Shown piece by piece: positions 12,120 to 25,869 of a DNA stretch of 64,000 nt. A model generated the notes under the pieces. That model had not been told where the DNA came from and did no database searches. It saw only the letters and a program-made list of their open reading frames with translations. The translations under genes were made by a program, and so were the position numbers. This DNA comes from Alnus glutinosa (taxonomy: Eukaryota > Streptophyta > Magnoliopsida > Fagales > Betulaceae), in assembly GCF_958979055.1 (NCBI RefSeq), contig NC_084886.1:51791654-51855653 (forward strand). Direction: 5' to 3'. How positions within the stretch are numbered: position 1 is the stretch's first letter; each line of letters opens with the position of its first letter.

Positions 12120-13581
12120 ATGGACTACGATTTCAGGACCAGGTCCGGTCAATCATACGACGCACAGCTCCCGATGTACCGGACAGCCACATCATCAGCA
12201 TCATCGGCGCCGTCCAGCCACCCGATGTACAGACCGTCGCTCTATCCGCGGGTGGGTCAACCCGGCCCCGACGTGGCCCCTTACGCACCAAATCGGCCCT
12301 CTCCCCACCACCACCACCAGACCTCCACTACCACCTCCGCCTCTTCTTGTACGTCTAATTCTTCGTCTATTTTGTATTTGATTTGATTTGATTTTGTTTG
12401 ACTTTGTTTTGTTTTGTTTTATTTTTTGCAGCAGGATTGGGAATTAGGGTTACGATAAAGCCGCAGTATCGGATCACTCCTCCGGTAAGATCTTGCTACT
12501 ACATGTTCGTTGTTTTTAGCTGAATTTGTAGCACGAATTGATCATCGAAATCTAAATCCCTAACATTTTTTTTTAGTGAATGCGATCTTGTGCGCGCGTG
12601 TGCTGGTAGTGTTGTTTTTAGCTTCTAATCATAACATTATTTGATTTCCATGAGATGTTAATTTTTTTTTATTGTTTATTTATTTTTATTTTTTTTACTG
12701 CGATTGGTCAATTCTGTAATACTAGGTTCTTCTTCATGTTGTTGTTGTTGGACTTGGAATCCTACGAATTTGATGCATGATTGTTAGTCATTTTTGAAAA
12801 TGTTGTAGCTTGCTTATTTAGTTTGGGATTGGCAATTGATAGTGCTTGCATTATTTACTTTGGGTGTTTCTAGTTAAGAAAGGGAAAGGAAAATAACATC
12901 GGACTGAGATATTACTTATCTTGTAGCCTCAATTGTCACCACAATTAGGAGATATTCCCCGGAGCAATTTCCAATTTGACTTTGAAGTTGAGAGAAAAAT
13001 TTTGGCTGAAGCAGAGAAGGACAACCAAAATTGGAGCAGGCTTGGGCTGGAAAACCTTCCATCTAGAACTATGGGGTCGGCATCTCCAACGGTAGGCTCA
13101 TTTTCCACACAGGTTTTCCATGTTTCTTTTATACTGTACAAGTTTGTGAGATGTGCATTTTATAGCCACTTTACCCGAATGGCCATTTTACAGTCACTTT
13201 ACCCGAATGTCTAATAATGCAATAATTTTTGTGAAGGAGCAATTTTGTGGTTAGTAGTTTCCCGTGTATTTAATTAGCAATTCATGTGCAAAGCCCGTGT
13301 TACTATTTACTAAATTGTTCTTGAGGTTTATTACTTGAAACAAATACAATGTCTTTGCTATTTAGATAGGATTTGTAAATGACATTAGCTTTCAACTCTT
13401 GAGGTATAAAGTGTTTATACCGTAAATTGCAGGGTCCTGTTGCAGATCCTGTGGTGAGCAAATATATTTCTTCGGGACTCAGCCGAGAAGCTGTTCCTCT
13501 TGCAGTTGCAAATTATGGAGACAATCCAACCAAGGTATCTCTTGAGCCTTTCTTGATTTTAACTTTTATTTTAATACCAAA

Positions 13582-13661
<80 letters not shown>

Positions 13662-14318
13662 CATTGGTGTTTTGGGGGAGGGACAAATCATTGCTATGGT
13701 CTCTGGAGTTTGTCAGTTCAGAAGGCCATTCTATTGTGCTTTAAGTCCATGGTTATGACTCATGAGGCTCTCCCAACCAAGTTCAAAATGGAGAGGCAAA
13801 GAAAGAATAGGAAGAAAAGTTTTCTATCAATATTCATTTTTAGTTTTTTTTTCCTAGCCTTTTCACATTGGGGTTGTCATTCCGCTGAAAGTAAATTCCT
13901 ATCATCCGGTTATTTCATTGGAAGATCAGAGTCATAGTTTTATGACATGCTAGGATCCTAGTTGGACAAAGGCCATCTCCCAAGTGCTATTCATTTATCA
14001 GCATTCCACTTACGCCTGCAGAAATATCTTTGGCTTATGAAGTCTTATTGTTTTGTATATACTAGTTTGGTGGACCTTTTCATCATTTCTCGCTCTTTTA
14101 CTTAGTGATCTGCTGCAGCTTGGCATTAAAATTTGACTTTTCTAGTAGATTACCTGAAAAGACGTTTCTATTTCTCGTTTTAGGTTCGAGAATTTGTCAA
14201 TGGCTACACACTTCTAAGAGAAATGGGATTTTCATCGAACAGCGTTGCTGAAGCCTTAGTCATGTATGAAAACGACACGGACAAGGCACTAGCTCATTTC
14301 CTTAACAGTCCATCATGA
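12120..14318 (+). CDS. UBA-like domain protein (227 aa)
   Basis: Small, probably soluble protein with a ubiquitin-associated (UBA)-like C-terminus; the cellular role is not known to me. Five exons: 12,120-12,348, 12,432-12,484, 12,927-13,091, 13,433-13,534 and 14,184-14,318, totalling 684 nt. All junctions are GT-AG and the frame closes exactly. The N-terminus (MDYDFRTRSGQSYD) is rich in Ser, Pro and His (residues 20-75) and looks disordered. A conserved block, GLGIRVTIKPQYRITPP, follows at about 78-94. A charged helix, FDFEVERKILAEAEKD, lies before residue 130. The C-terminus has two UBA-like helices sets: VSKYISSGLSREAVPLAVAN, then LLREMGFSSNSVAEALVM with the typical MGF loop. Intron 4 contains a long TA microsatellite. 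It matches plant proteins annotated as UBA/EF-1B-like. The gene converges on the HPGT1-like gene. Confidence 0.9.
13584..13660. repeat. (TA)n microsatellite in intron 4
   Basis: About 77 bases of pure AT dinucleotide, starting some 50 bases after the intron 4 donor of the UBA-like gene. Confidence 0.95.
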
Positions 14319-15127
14319 GAATTCTGGAAATGTCTTACCGTTTGTACTATGGTGAATATTAAAGTGGTGATTTCATACGAACAGTTGTGTTTTTGTTTTA
14401 GAAATTAGAACTCTGGCTTTAAAACATCACGGTGTTTTGTACGATGTCAAAAGATAGCGCAATTGGGTGCATTTTTATTTCCTTGTAGTAGGTTATATGT
14501 TGTATCTATCTTTTCGTACAACAGAATTCCTTTATATATTTCGTAAATAAATTTATCATGTTTTGCCTAACAGCAGGAGATTTTTTGCCTCTTCCTTTTT
14601 CTTTCCATGGACAAAGATTATTGTCCGAGTCACCTGAATCACACTAAACACAGGACATTGTACTCAATGCTCCAAAAATAGGCAGTACAGGGAACAAATA
14701 TCAGCGAATTGCATAAAAAAAATCCAACTAACATCCCTGTCTGAGAACTACATGTTACAAGTTCCAACATGGAAAAAAATCACTCATTTTAATATAATTT
14801 CCACCCCCCCTTAGAATGAAAGAATAACCTAAAAAATACAAAGAAGGAAGTTAGAAGACAGAAAATTGTATATTATTCTCTGCTATTGCTTTGGGTTGCC
14901 TCTCCAATAACCATTGTGTGCCAATACTCCCATCTCTTCTACCTCCAGATTGTATCCAAAGAGAGATGCCTCTTTTTTTGTCAATTTTTTCAAAGAATAA
15001 TGCTTTTTTCTGTCAAGACATCAAGCAGATTGCAGACGTCTTTGATATGCATTAACACCACCTTCAAAACAACCCATCTGCATTCTTGTTCATATTTTCA
15101 TTTAACGGTCTTTCAAGTGAATAAAAA
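14319..15127. other. Spacer between convergent genes
   Basis: The two genes end tail to tail, 809 bp apart. The spacer contains their 3' flanks and no supported gene. The reading frame at 14,886-15,248 on the plus strand is a shadow of the last HPGT exon. Confidence 0.6.
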
Positions 15128-18100
15128 TCAAACACCTGCACATATAGCTCCTGCTGACCAAGATGAGCAGCAAAACTTTCCTTCATTGACATGTTTGACA
15201 TCGAGCCCAATAAACCAGGATCCAGCACTGACATCATCATGGGCGTAGGTACGAAGAATAGATCTGCATACTCATAAACCTTGATTTAGCCCTTCCTTGC
15301 TTCATGAAGAAATAGTGAGAAAAGTAAACCAATACAACGAAAAAGAGAGGAACTGACCTATTTATTGATACAAATTTAGCCAAAGCCTGCGATATGACGT
15401 ATAACTCACCTGAAGCATGGCGAAAGTATCTGTTGGATGCAATAAACTTATTTGAGTTTCAAGATGCACACATGTGGAAAATATATATATGTTAGAAAAA
15501 AGAAAGAAAGTGAGAGAACACTCCTCCTGCAGTGATCACAAATCCACAATGATTACTTTTTCCCTAAATTTAAAGTTGTTGACTTTGTTAAGCATGACAC
15601 CGCTTCGGAGAGGGTGTAATGAATGAATGGCTGTAGATCATGCCCTTAGATTGGGCATATTCACATGATTAATATATGACCATACAAGAATATTTCTAGT
15701 GAAACGTCTTTCACAATCCCTGGAAAGATAGTTCACTAATAGACCAAGGGATAAGTAATTCGACTCATTCACATCTACATCATGAACGTTTGGAATCCAT
15801 ATTATCTATTTGGCAAGATGAAATAAATTGTATCTTAACAACTAAGTGACATTTTACATAACTCATTAATATTGGAATCACGAAATGCAGTATAGTTTCC
15901 ACTTATATTTGAAAAAAAGAAGAATATGAAATAAGTTGCAGCATGACTTACGATTTCTTATCGCCAAATTTCCACCAATCTGGTTCATACCATTTATGGC
16001 TCCTGAAAAAGTCCAATAATTACAACTATGAGAATCACATAGGAATAGGATATTAATTTTTTTATTCAAATAGTATCTTTTAAGCGATTTGTCCTCAGAT
16101 TTTAAGGCCAAACTTACGCTTCAGAAAAAACTTCGCCTGATTTCATGCATCCAATATAAAGACGAGGTTTGTCCAAATGAGCGGCAAGTGTAGTGCCCAG
16201 AGCATCTGTGTAGAAAGTAATGATAAGCCATGAAGACATACTGACATAGAGTGAAAATTTTATCACTCCGAAAAGGGTTCTTTTCACAATATAATATTGA
16301 CAAGAAACCCCAAATATCGAAAATCTGCAATCATGAACAGTACTTAGGAAGGCCAAAGTTTCCTATATGTCTTCTGAGAGAGTAAACACTAGCAGGATGC
16401 CACACATTAAAGGTAAAGAATATTTATCTAAACATAATATTCAACAAAGAAATGATAAACAGTAAACACAAGAGGTCAAGTAAATTGCTGACTCTATATA
16501 TTATTGAAATGTTAAAAAGATATGCCTGGCCCCAACTGGTGAGGGTTTGTTCAATTGCTTATTGAATTGAGTTAGTGCATTACTTGGTCTTGGAAAAAGC
16601 CATGTCAAAAGGTACTCGTTAACAATAGAAACAGTGATAGAGTGCCACAACTTTCTAGATGAGAGTCTCTACAACGAGAAATTAGATTACCCAATAATCC
16701 ACCTAATTAAAGATGGTACTGACCAATATTCACATAAACATCGTCATTGACTTTAGCGTAAAAATCAGCATCCCATTTATCTGCAGCATGAACAAAGAAC
16801 AATTTAGCCTTCTTTGGAAGCTCCTCAACTGCCTCCACATGGTCATCCTGTCAACAGGAAGGGCAAAAATAATCAGGTAAATGAGCTTATGTTGTTTGGA
16901 CCTAGTTTCCTGATCCCAGTTCCTTGTCTCAGTGTCTCTACAAATATAGGAGAGAGGATGAGCAGATCATGCAAGTTGCGACCAAAATATAATTTTAAAT
17001 ATCTGGGAGCTTCAACTATTGTGTAATCGTGATTTTCTAGTTTCTTTAGAATCGTGCTGTTTAATGATCATATACTCAAATTTTCTATTTTCTATCCACT
17101 GTTTGACCTAAAAATGTGCTTTGCAAGATTAAGAATTAATAATAGGAAAGAAAAATGCCTTATAGTCAACCATCATGGCCAAAAATAATACACCTAGGTA
17201 ACTGAATCCAAAACATTTAATTCTACAAAGAAAAAAAAATCAATTAAAAATAAGGCATTTAAAATATAGAAGTAATTATAATTAATTCAATGACATACAA
17301 GAATAACAAAGTCATTATTCTGTCTATTTTCACTGTCAATGCTCTTGTCCATACTGTCCCCACGATTTGCACTGCAAGAGAAAATATCATCAGAATAAAG
17401 AGCTCTAGCCACTATCTTCTATTTCTTTGGCATGGAACATAACAGAAGAAATAAAGATAACAACAAAAGAAGAAAAACCTTCTTCCGATGACAAATCGTA
17501 CAACTATGCCCTTCTTGTGCTCCATTCTTTTCAAAGCGGCACCTGCAAAGATGAAGAAATTATTTCAAACCCTCCGAAGGTTCTAAATTTAAAAGAGATA
17601 AGTGCTTACTTGAAGTAAAATGATTTGGGAAAAGAAAGAAATATTCCAGAAACAGAAAATTTATACACAAACACCACATAAATGTAACTCAGCCTGACTG
17701 CAACAGATTATGCATGCAATCAACAGTGCTACACAAATTGACAAATTCTATCATCAATTGCCGTGAATGAACATCTCATGAAGAGAACTTAGTAGTTTGC
17801 AAGTTTTTGATCTATGAAGAGAAAACAGTTTTGTAGTGCTAGCTATTGTATGCAACGTAAACTGAGCAATTATGTTTGTTGTATACAATCCTGTGATAGT
17901 TCTGCTACTGAATTTGTAAAAGCACAAATTTACTCAGACACTGCCTTTAAATTAATCTATCTTCTTAAACTTTTAGCAGTCAGGACAGGTGTATAAATTC
18001 TATCTAATGTTTTAAGAATGATATTCCTAATATATTCAAAAGCCCACTGCCACTATCACTTATCAATCAAGACATTTTATGCATCTACGTGGACAGTGTC

Positions 18101-20558
18101 AACTACGAATCCATTATGTAATAAGATGTGCAACCAAGGCCAATGAAAGGGTATGATGTACAGAATCCAATAGCTACAAACTTTATATGCTGCAAGAGCA
18201 TATGTCTAACTAAATCAATACATCAATCGCACAGGTTTTCTGATCACATCCACCAATTAGTCGGCTGAAGTTATCTTTGTTAACATTATTTATGTGATTA
18301 TAGCTATACTGTAATTTAGTCTATGTGATGTTCCTTCCTAGGCTCCTATTGTGGCATCTATTAACTTCCGATAAAGTACTGCTCTATTGTGCAATTAACA
18401 TCCTGACACCTTTGTTTTCTATAGATTGGTCTTGATTGAATGACTACCAAAACTCTGCCTGAAGTTTTAATTGTTCGGCAACATGCTTCTAGTTTAGTCC
18501 TTCAATAATGCACAAGGCAATGGCTACTATGGGAAATTCTGGTGCCAAAGTTCTTAAATACCACAGCATTTCCATGAAAAATCCTCACTGTAATTGTAAT
18601 TTCAGGCCTTCATATCCATTGAGTTCTAGTTCTACATCTATCTGTTGACATTATGCGCTTATGAGTTTGGAGCTTTGGATATGTGGGCAACCATCGTGCC
18701 TAATATATAGGGGAAAATGCTCTACTTCCCAAATTTTTTTCCCCAAAAGTGATTCCCAAATGATGTGTCACCATTCTTTGAGATAGATGAAGACACATTT
18801 TTCAAAATAGATCTCATCCATGATTGACACATCATTTGGGAATGAATTTTTGGGGAAAATTTTTGGCTAGTGTAGCACTTTTCATATATAGGATGATATC
18901 AAACACATCTGAGATAAACAAAAGGAATGATACACCAACACATAAAACAATAATCCCACAGAAAAGAATGATATACCAGTTCCCATCCATGCCTTCCGAA
19001 TTGCATCTCTATTATTTTTGCGACCAAACCCTGAGAGTATTCCTATTACTACTAGAGGCCTTTTCTTAGAATTAGTCCCAGTAGTCTCTGTTGAGTACTT
19101 TGAATCAAAACCCTCCTGTCTAGCTGCAGCCAACTCCATCTCAAGGGCTGATAACTTCTTTTGTTGTTCCCTAACAAGCAAAATATCCTACATCAGGTCC
19201 AGGGTGAAAACTTAAAATAATGATAGAAATCCTCGACTGAATCAATGATAGCAAAGAATCATCAACTATAGTCAGAGAACGATAAACTAAACCAAGTGAC
19301 ATATGAATACAAGCTCACCTGCAGGCTATTATTTTCAATGTATCATCCACAGATATGGCAGACTGCCCCTAAAATAGAAAAAATAAACGAACCGGTTAAC
19401 TTAATTACTTCCAAGAGAATCAAATATTTGTGCAGGTATATATACGTGATATACATGTGTCAAATGAGGGGCGACACCTTGAATCTCACCATGAACATTT
19501 TGATTGTCTGGCAACCTCATTGTGACCCATGCATCAAACACTAATTGAAAATGTTAAGACATGGGAGATCATGATACTAATCCTTCCATCCCAGATTACT
19601 GAACATATATCTTCCAGTCTAAATGATGCAACAAGTTCCCAAACTCAATCAGCCCACATTGTATGAACTGAAAATAGATGTTTCAGACTTAGGGTGCGTT
19701 TGGGATTGCAATTTCGTAGACAATAAGTGTGATTTTAAACCAAAAATCACAAAACATAAATCATTTGAGAACTGTATTTTTAAAAATTGCGATTTGAAAA
19801 CGCAAAAAATTTACTTTTTCAAATCGCAGGTAAATAGTGTTTTTATAAAAAAGCAGAATTTTAAAGGCTAATTTGCGATTTTTTTTTTTTTGAGAAGTCT
19901 AATTTGCGATTTTGCCAAACGCTTAACTATGTTTTTAAAAATTATTTTTTCAAATCGCATATTTCAAAATCGTTATTTTAAATCGCACTTTTTGAAATGG
20001 CAAACCCAAACAGGTTATAATAGATAATGCATTTAACTAATCCAACAAATTGTAAGAATCACTTTAACTCGTGCCAGGCTTCAAACTTGTTGGCATTGCA
20101 TAACACCCAAAACCGGCACCTCCTCAAACCAAATGTGCAATTGGGAGGAATCACTTTGTTCCAAAAACATAAATTTGCATACCCATAAAAGAAAAAAGAA
20201 AAGAAAAGAAAAACAACCACAAGGAATACCCACCTGCCCAGTTATCCGATCAAGCTCTTTTATCAAATATACTCGGTTTTCCGCATCCTGCCATAGCCTA
20301 CACACCACCCCAGGAAAAAAAAAATTAAACTTTAAATTCTTATGAAATTGGCTCAAAACAAAAAGAATAAGCAGTAACAGATGTAAATCCAATAGGAAGA
20401 CAAAAAAGAAAAAAGAAAAAAAAGCGAGTTTTAAAGAGAGCTAACCGGCCAGCGACGTAGATGGAAGAGAAGGCGGCGAACATGAAGAGAAAGAGAGTTG
20501 GGATTCGGGACCGAGAAGCCATGCCCGAAAGCCGGGTACTCGATCCCCTACTCTGCAT
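15128..20558 (-). CDS. HPGT1: HPGT1-like hydroxyproline O-galactosyltransferase (GT31, 342 aa)
   Basis: Golgi type II membrane enzyme of family GT31. Its Arabidopsis relatives add the first galactose to hydroxyproline of arabinogalactan proteins. Eleven exons, listed 5' to 3' on the minus strand: 20,558-20,446; 20,297-20,234; 19,368-19,319; 19,170-18,977; 17,542-17,479; 17,371-17,299; 16,847-16,724; 16,205-16,118; 16,002-15,952; 15,429-15,358; 15,263-15,128. They total 1,029 nt and all phases match. Residues 19-37 ([19 protein letters not shown]) form the signal anchor. A DUF4094 stem region ([20 protein letters not shown]) follows. The galactosyltransferase domain begins at [15 protein letters not shown]. 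The DxD-type metal site reads NDDVYVN (residues 220-226), and [46 protein letters not shown] and a Cys-rich C-terminus are present. An alternative start is M13. MITE-like elements lie in introns 2 and 4. The choice of HPGT1 over other GT31 members rests on overall resemblance. Confidence 0.88.
18714..18883. mobile_element. MITE-like hairpin in HPGT1-like intron 4
   Basis: The arms ATTCCCAAATGATGTGTCA and TGACACATCATTTGGGAAT are perfect inverted repeats. They are flanked by TCCCCAAAA / TTTTGGGGA and by a looser outer match (AAATGCTCTAC against GTGTAGCACTT). It is about 170 bp and lies wholly within the intron. Confidence 0.7.
19692..20016. mobile_element. GTGCGTTTGG-type MITE in HPGT1-like intron 2
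   Basis: It opens with GGGTGCGTTTGGGATTGC and closes with an imperfect inverted copy (GGCAAACCCAAACAGG). The inside is full of AAATCGCA / TGCGATTT repeats, and a GCCAAACGCTTAA motif sits in the middle. A second member in opposite orientation lies near 59,650-59,895. Confidence 0.65.
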
Positions 20559-21667
20559 TTTTCTGTACAGTTGGTAGAATTCTGATTCCCTGTTATCTGA
20601 TCCTCACACCGGGTGATGATTGCGTTGCAGATTCTGGATCAGTTTCTGATGACTTGGAGTGGACTTGCTCTGATGGTGCGAAGCGCAGCAGATCCAGTAC
20701 TTTATGGAAGGGAATTAGCCAAGTACATTCAGAGGCTAAATATATTAGAAATTTAGAATTACTGAGAATAATAATAACACAGACAGGGGGCTGAGCTGTC
20801 GGTGTCCGAGGATATGTGGGTTGGTGTGTTTGGGTTTCTGTTGCCAGTGGCCGAAGTAATTTCCGCACCTCATTGTTTTGGATCGGAGTTCCTGCGGGCC
20901 CGCGTGCTTCCGGTAGGTGGGCCCTGCACCTAAAACTGCTCAGGGCACCCCAACCCAACCTCCTTTCTCCTTTTCTGCATTAAATTTTAGCGGAGAATTT
21001 CAGGGATTTTCGTCCCCCTTTTCTTTTCTTTTTTCTAAAAAAATGCAAGCAAATTTATTCATTTTATTTTTAACAATATTTCTCAAATTTGACACCAATA
21101 GTGTTTAAATTTTTTTTTTTTTTTTTTTTTTCAAATTTGAATTCAGCTTTTTTGGTTTATTTAAAATATTTAAGGAAGAATATTTATTTCATTCAAACAT
21201 GGATCATTTTTAAATTTTTATGTATTGTAGAACAAAGAGTAAATGCTTTTTGTTTTTCCTAATGAATGACCTTCTAATTAAGTTATATTTAAAAGAAGAA
21301 AAAAATATAAGAGGAGATTTGGGTAAACAAATAATAATTATTATTATTTTTTTCAGTTTACGCCAACCCACTTTAACCACCCCCCACCCCCCCCCCCCCC
21401 CAAAAAAAAAAAAGAGTCTCTGCGACTGCCCCATTAGACTCTAGCCCATTCATTGGGCTTAATAGAGAGCATGTAGCCACATAATCCATATGCGACCAAT
21501 GGTCCAACATTATGGGCTATCATGCCTATCAATAAGTTGGATGGGTCCAAACTGAGCCGGACCATGATCCTCCAGGCAGAATTGTAGCTTCTTAAGCTGT
21601 GAAGCCAATTTTGCACAAAGCCCATTCTTTTAGACTAGTGATGCGAAAATGTTAGTCTACGATGAGC

Positions 21668-22040
21668 TCAATGGGTGGCCAATTGGGGTGGCAATTCGTT
21701 TTCGTATTCGCGTTTTGAATTCGAGTCGTATCAAGATATGTGTATGAAACTATAATATAGGTTAACCTTAACCTGAATAATTTAATTAAACGAGTTAGAC
21801 CCTTCAATCTTAATCCGCTAATTTTGTATTAAGTTTGCGTCGGGTTAATGGATAATGCAAAATATTTAGCCCTAAATGACGAGTGTTAGGTTCAGATCAT
21901 GTTGATGAATGAGTATAAGACTATATAGATTAACTCTAATCCAACCCATTTGATTAAACATGTCAAACCTCTTAATTCTAACCTGCTAATTTTGTGTCGA
22001 GTTCATATTGAATTTATGAGTCGTGTTAAAAATTGCATGC
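21668..22040 (-). repeat. Dispersed TTTAATTAAA repeat, two units
   Basis: Two diverged units in minus orientation share the cores TTTAATTAAACGAGTTAGAC and TTTGATTAAACATGTC. Each is followed by CCGCTAATTTTGT-type sequence and preceded by an ACTATATAG-type box. It belongs to a family seen at least six more times in the window. Confidence 0.55.
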
Positions 22041-22134
22041 TCTAGTAGGTAGTGGCGAGAGGCAAAATAACTATCACTCTTGGGGTCTTTGTGTCTAAAT
22101 TTTATACTTTCTATGACATAAATTCTATAAAATT

Positions 22135-22189
<55 letters not shown>

Positions 22190-22329
22190 CCGGTTTGCCC
22201 CTTGCTTTGATTTTGGTTCCGCCTCTTATGGCCACCACACTTGCGTTAACGCATACCACACATTCTGAACAATTTGGTGCTGGTTCTCCTAGCTATACCT
22301 AGGCCCATTTTACATTGGCTTGAGTAAGG

Positions 22330-22550
22330 ATGAAAATGCGGATGCGAATATTAGGACTATGCAGATCGGCCGCTTGCCGCCCACAGGTCGTTACCGTGCC
22401 GACACCAAGCCGCCACCGATATTTGGCGGCCGGTAGGCGGTACAGATTTCGCCTACCGACGTCGGTTATGTCGGTAGGCGAAATGAGTTTCGTACAGTCG
22501 ATTTTCGCACCGACACGAACCGCCAATCTCTCAGCCTCGCATTTTGCCAT
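22330..22550. other. GC-rich island with perfect inverted repeats
   Basis: Within an AT-rich region this stretch is rich in GCCGCC, CGGCC and TACCGAC. A perfect 15-bp inverted repeat, ATTTCGCCTACCGAC (22,446-22,460) and its complement (22,470-22,484), encloses nine bases. A second hairpin, GCCGCCA / TGGCGGC, lies just upstream. No coding frame of known family. Confidence 0.6.
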
Positions 22551-24115
22551 ATTTTCACATTTGTTGTTATTGAGTCGACCAGAGTATTTCTGGGAGCTCC
22601 GAAGAGTGGTGATTTATGGATATTTTTTAGAGTGAGAGATGAAGAGTCCTGAAAAGGGGAGGTCCTGAAAAGGCGTGATAATATGGCTTAGATGTGCAAA
22701 CTATGGGAACTATTCGATGTAGCAGCAAAGATATGACAATGAGAGACAAGAAAAGGGAAAATGTAATTATGAAATTCCTAGAGAAGTGTAGTGGCGTGTA
22801 AAGGAAGATTTACTTCTTCCAAAAACAAAATCTTCTCTCTCTTTTCCATGAATGAATTTTCTTTCTTTTTCTAACGTTTTATTTTTTAGTTTGACATATA
22901 TCTCGTATGTTAGCTTTACTTTTGAGAAGTTTTGTTTTGTTTTTTTTTTTTTTTTTTTTTTATTATTATTATTACTTTTGATAAGTGCTTTACATATTAT
23001 TTTTGTTTTTTTTTTTTTTTGGTTCTTTTTTCTGAAATGAGTTGCCTTTGATTTTTACATATGATTTCATAATATTTGTTGTTGTAAATCTAAATTTTGT
23101 TGTGTGCTTTGGTTTCTGTTTTTTTTTTCTTTTAATGTATTTCCGTTTCTTTAAGTGAGACTTCGTTGATTGGGTGGGTGTTTTGGGTTTGATTAGATTG
23201 GATCCTGTCTTAGTGGGATTGTGGTTTGGATGGGGGACTTCATGATCATGTTTTAAGGTTTTTAAGGGTTGGATTACAATATAGGTTTCAGCTTGTACTC
23301 GACGTCTCCTTGTCTTTTATGGTGCTAGATGCAAAATTGAGCTTCTGATGGTGAGTCGATGAACTACTCAAGTTTGGGTTTAGTTTGTTTTAATTGCAGT
23401 CTTTGTACCCATGATATATTACTAATATAAATAGATCATTGATGTCTTGAATCTTTTTTAAAGAAACATTTGAATACTCCGTTGATAAAAGATCATAGAG
23501 TATAAAGTTTTTATATCATAAAGTATATAGTTATGTAAAATCGTAACTACATGCTATGAGGTTACATAGTCATAGATACAAACAAAATTCTTACAATAAA
23601 ATGTTATTCATGACTTTCATCTTCCACTAACCCATGTACAAAAATAGTTAAAGAGCAGATCTGTTCTGAGTAGGTTAGATTTAAGACAATGGTAGCCAAA
23701 TTTCTTATAAAAATTTATTTAAACCGGCTGTTAGAGATAACCTCTCACACCTGACTAACTTTCATCTCATAAATCGCTTATGAGGAAAGACTTAAAGAGA
23801 ATAAAAAAAAAAACTCTTATTTAAAGCAAAAACAGCAATAGTGACCAGGGATGAGATGAACGGTACATCACGGAGATAGATGTACGGATGTATAGCGAAT
23901 TAAGAGGCTAAAATTGCTGATCTGGTTGTAGAACACTTACAAACAAAAGAAAAAACCAGAATGTGAGGAGGAGGGTAGGAGCGGGGAGTAAAAAAGGAAA
24001 GAGATCTGCTTTCTCCTCTCAGATATGTTTTCTGATGAGTGAAATATAGGGCCGGCTTCTTTGAAACTCCCCCTCCATTGATGTCTTGAATCTTGCTCAA
24101 GTGTGTTTTTAATTT

Positions 24116-24347
24116 GGGTTAAATACCCTATTGATACCTGAATTTTAAGTGTTTTTAAATTTAATATTTGAGTTTTCATTTGTATTATAAGTGGTACCTG
24201 AGTTAGGGGTAAAAACCCATTTAGTATCTCTGTTAGATTTTTTTATCCTAAACTTAACGGTCTGTCACGTGTCAACCTTTGACACATAGCACTATATAAA
24301 AAAAATTAAAAACTTAAAATTCAGGTACCAATAAGTTATCTTAGCCC
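24116..24347. mobile_element. MITE-like element, 232 bp
   Basis: Terminal inverted repeats of about 35 bp: the left end runs through TTGATACCTGAATTTTAAG, and the right end is its complement (CTTAAAATTCAGGTACCAA), closing with TTAGCCC against GGGTTAA. The interior contains ACGTGTCAA and no coding capacity. Confidence 0.75.
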
Positions 24348-25869
24348 TTTTAATTTTATGTGGGCAGACCCTTCAGTGTCCGACTCCTGTTTTTCAGTTT
24401 TGCTCTAGAGTCTAGATCATTCATTAAGTTATATACACATTCAATTCTCGCATAAGCTTGTGTACGTCCACTACACCCTGCAGAAGCAATTTTTGTTCTC
24501 CTTTAAGTCCTAATGGGTCTACAACGTTGTTCTCCTTTAATTCTTCATTGAATTGACGACAAATTTTTAGTTGCAACGTCTGCAACTAATGGGTCTGTAG
24601 GGTGTAGGTAAAGAGGTTGCAACTAATTTAATGCATCGTTGCTTTTTGGTTCATGGAGGTAGAGAAGTTTTAATGCTTCTTGTTCAAAAAGAAGTTAATG
24701 CTTCTACTGCCGGTTGACAAAAAGATAAAATTAATGCTTTTTTGTTCAAAACGTTAATTGATGATAAATAATAAGTTAATGCTTTTTTATTTGTCTGTTT
24801 GTTTCTTCTTTTTGTTTGATCGAAGGTCACTCGGCCCCCTCCCAACAGAGGAGGGGTGGACTAAGGTGGCCGTGAACCACCTCTCTTTTGACGGATGGTC
24901 ATTGTTGCAGCTATCCCTCCTGTGCCTCAGTTTGGAGGGATTACTTGGGATTTTTTTATTTTTTATTTTTAAAAAAATATTAGTATTAGTATTTTAATGG
25001 AAATAGTATAATAGTATTTTATTTTATTTTTGTTACTTATTTAAGTAAAAATGGACAAAAGGCTTAGATTTAAAATCTTTATATATTATGGTATTAATTT
25101 CTCTAGAATTCTCTCCTGAAATCTGTCTCTAAGGAAGACAAAGATGCCTCGTTTGACAATCTTTGCAGGCGAAGACGATGCATCTTCATCAGACAAAGGC
25201 GAAGAGATCTTTGTTTTCTTCCGATGAAGATGAATATTATATCTGAGATCTTCCCTTCTCCAGCTAGCCATTTCCAACTTTCCAACAGACTTCAACTCCG
25301 AATTTTCATAAGCGATGGTGGCTCGAACCTCGTTTTCATTTGAGGTGTACGTGCAAGAAGTGTTTCCGACGCTAATGGAAGTGTTCTTGTCGAATCACTT
25401 CAACGAAAAGTGATTGGTGTAAAATAGTTGTGCACAATACAAAACACGAGTTCCACTCCATTTATCTTACTAGACTGTCTAAATTTCTTTTTTTTTTAGA
25501 TACATTGAACAAGGAACAAGCCGCTAAAGTAGAAAACTGGCTTAACAATCTAATAGGACATGAGGTATTTCCTACTTTCAATAGGGACCGTCTAAATTTT
25601 CTTTTTTTTTGGGGGTACATTGAACAAATGCGGTCAGAAAATTTTTTTGATTGCGACCCAATATATCACGTAAATTTACACTATTGACTTTTTTAAACCC
25701 CCATAAGATAGAAATTGAAAGAGAGTGAATGATATCGTTTTCAATATACTACGTTTAACGGGAAAAATATTAATTATGACCACAATTCACAGAAGTTGGC
25801 CGCTATGAGACAAACTAATTAAAGTTTTGACCGTCTTAAACTTCCCTCATTGAGTCATTGTTTTGGCGC

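Noticed and set aside
13427-13744. Plus-strand frame with a long Ile-Tyr repeat
   Set aside because: It reads through exon 4 of the UBA-like gene into the TA microsatellite of the intron; not a protein.
25086-25420. Possible gene fragment of balanced composition
   Set aside because: Frames are short on both strands and no domain or homologue is recognised.
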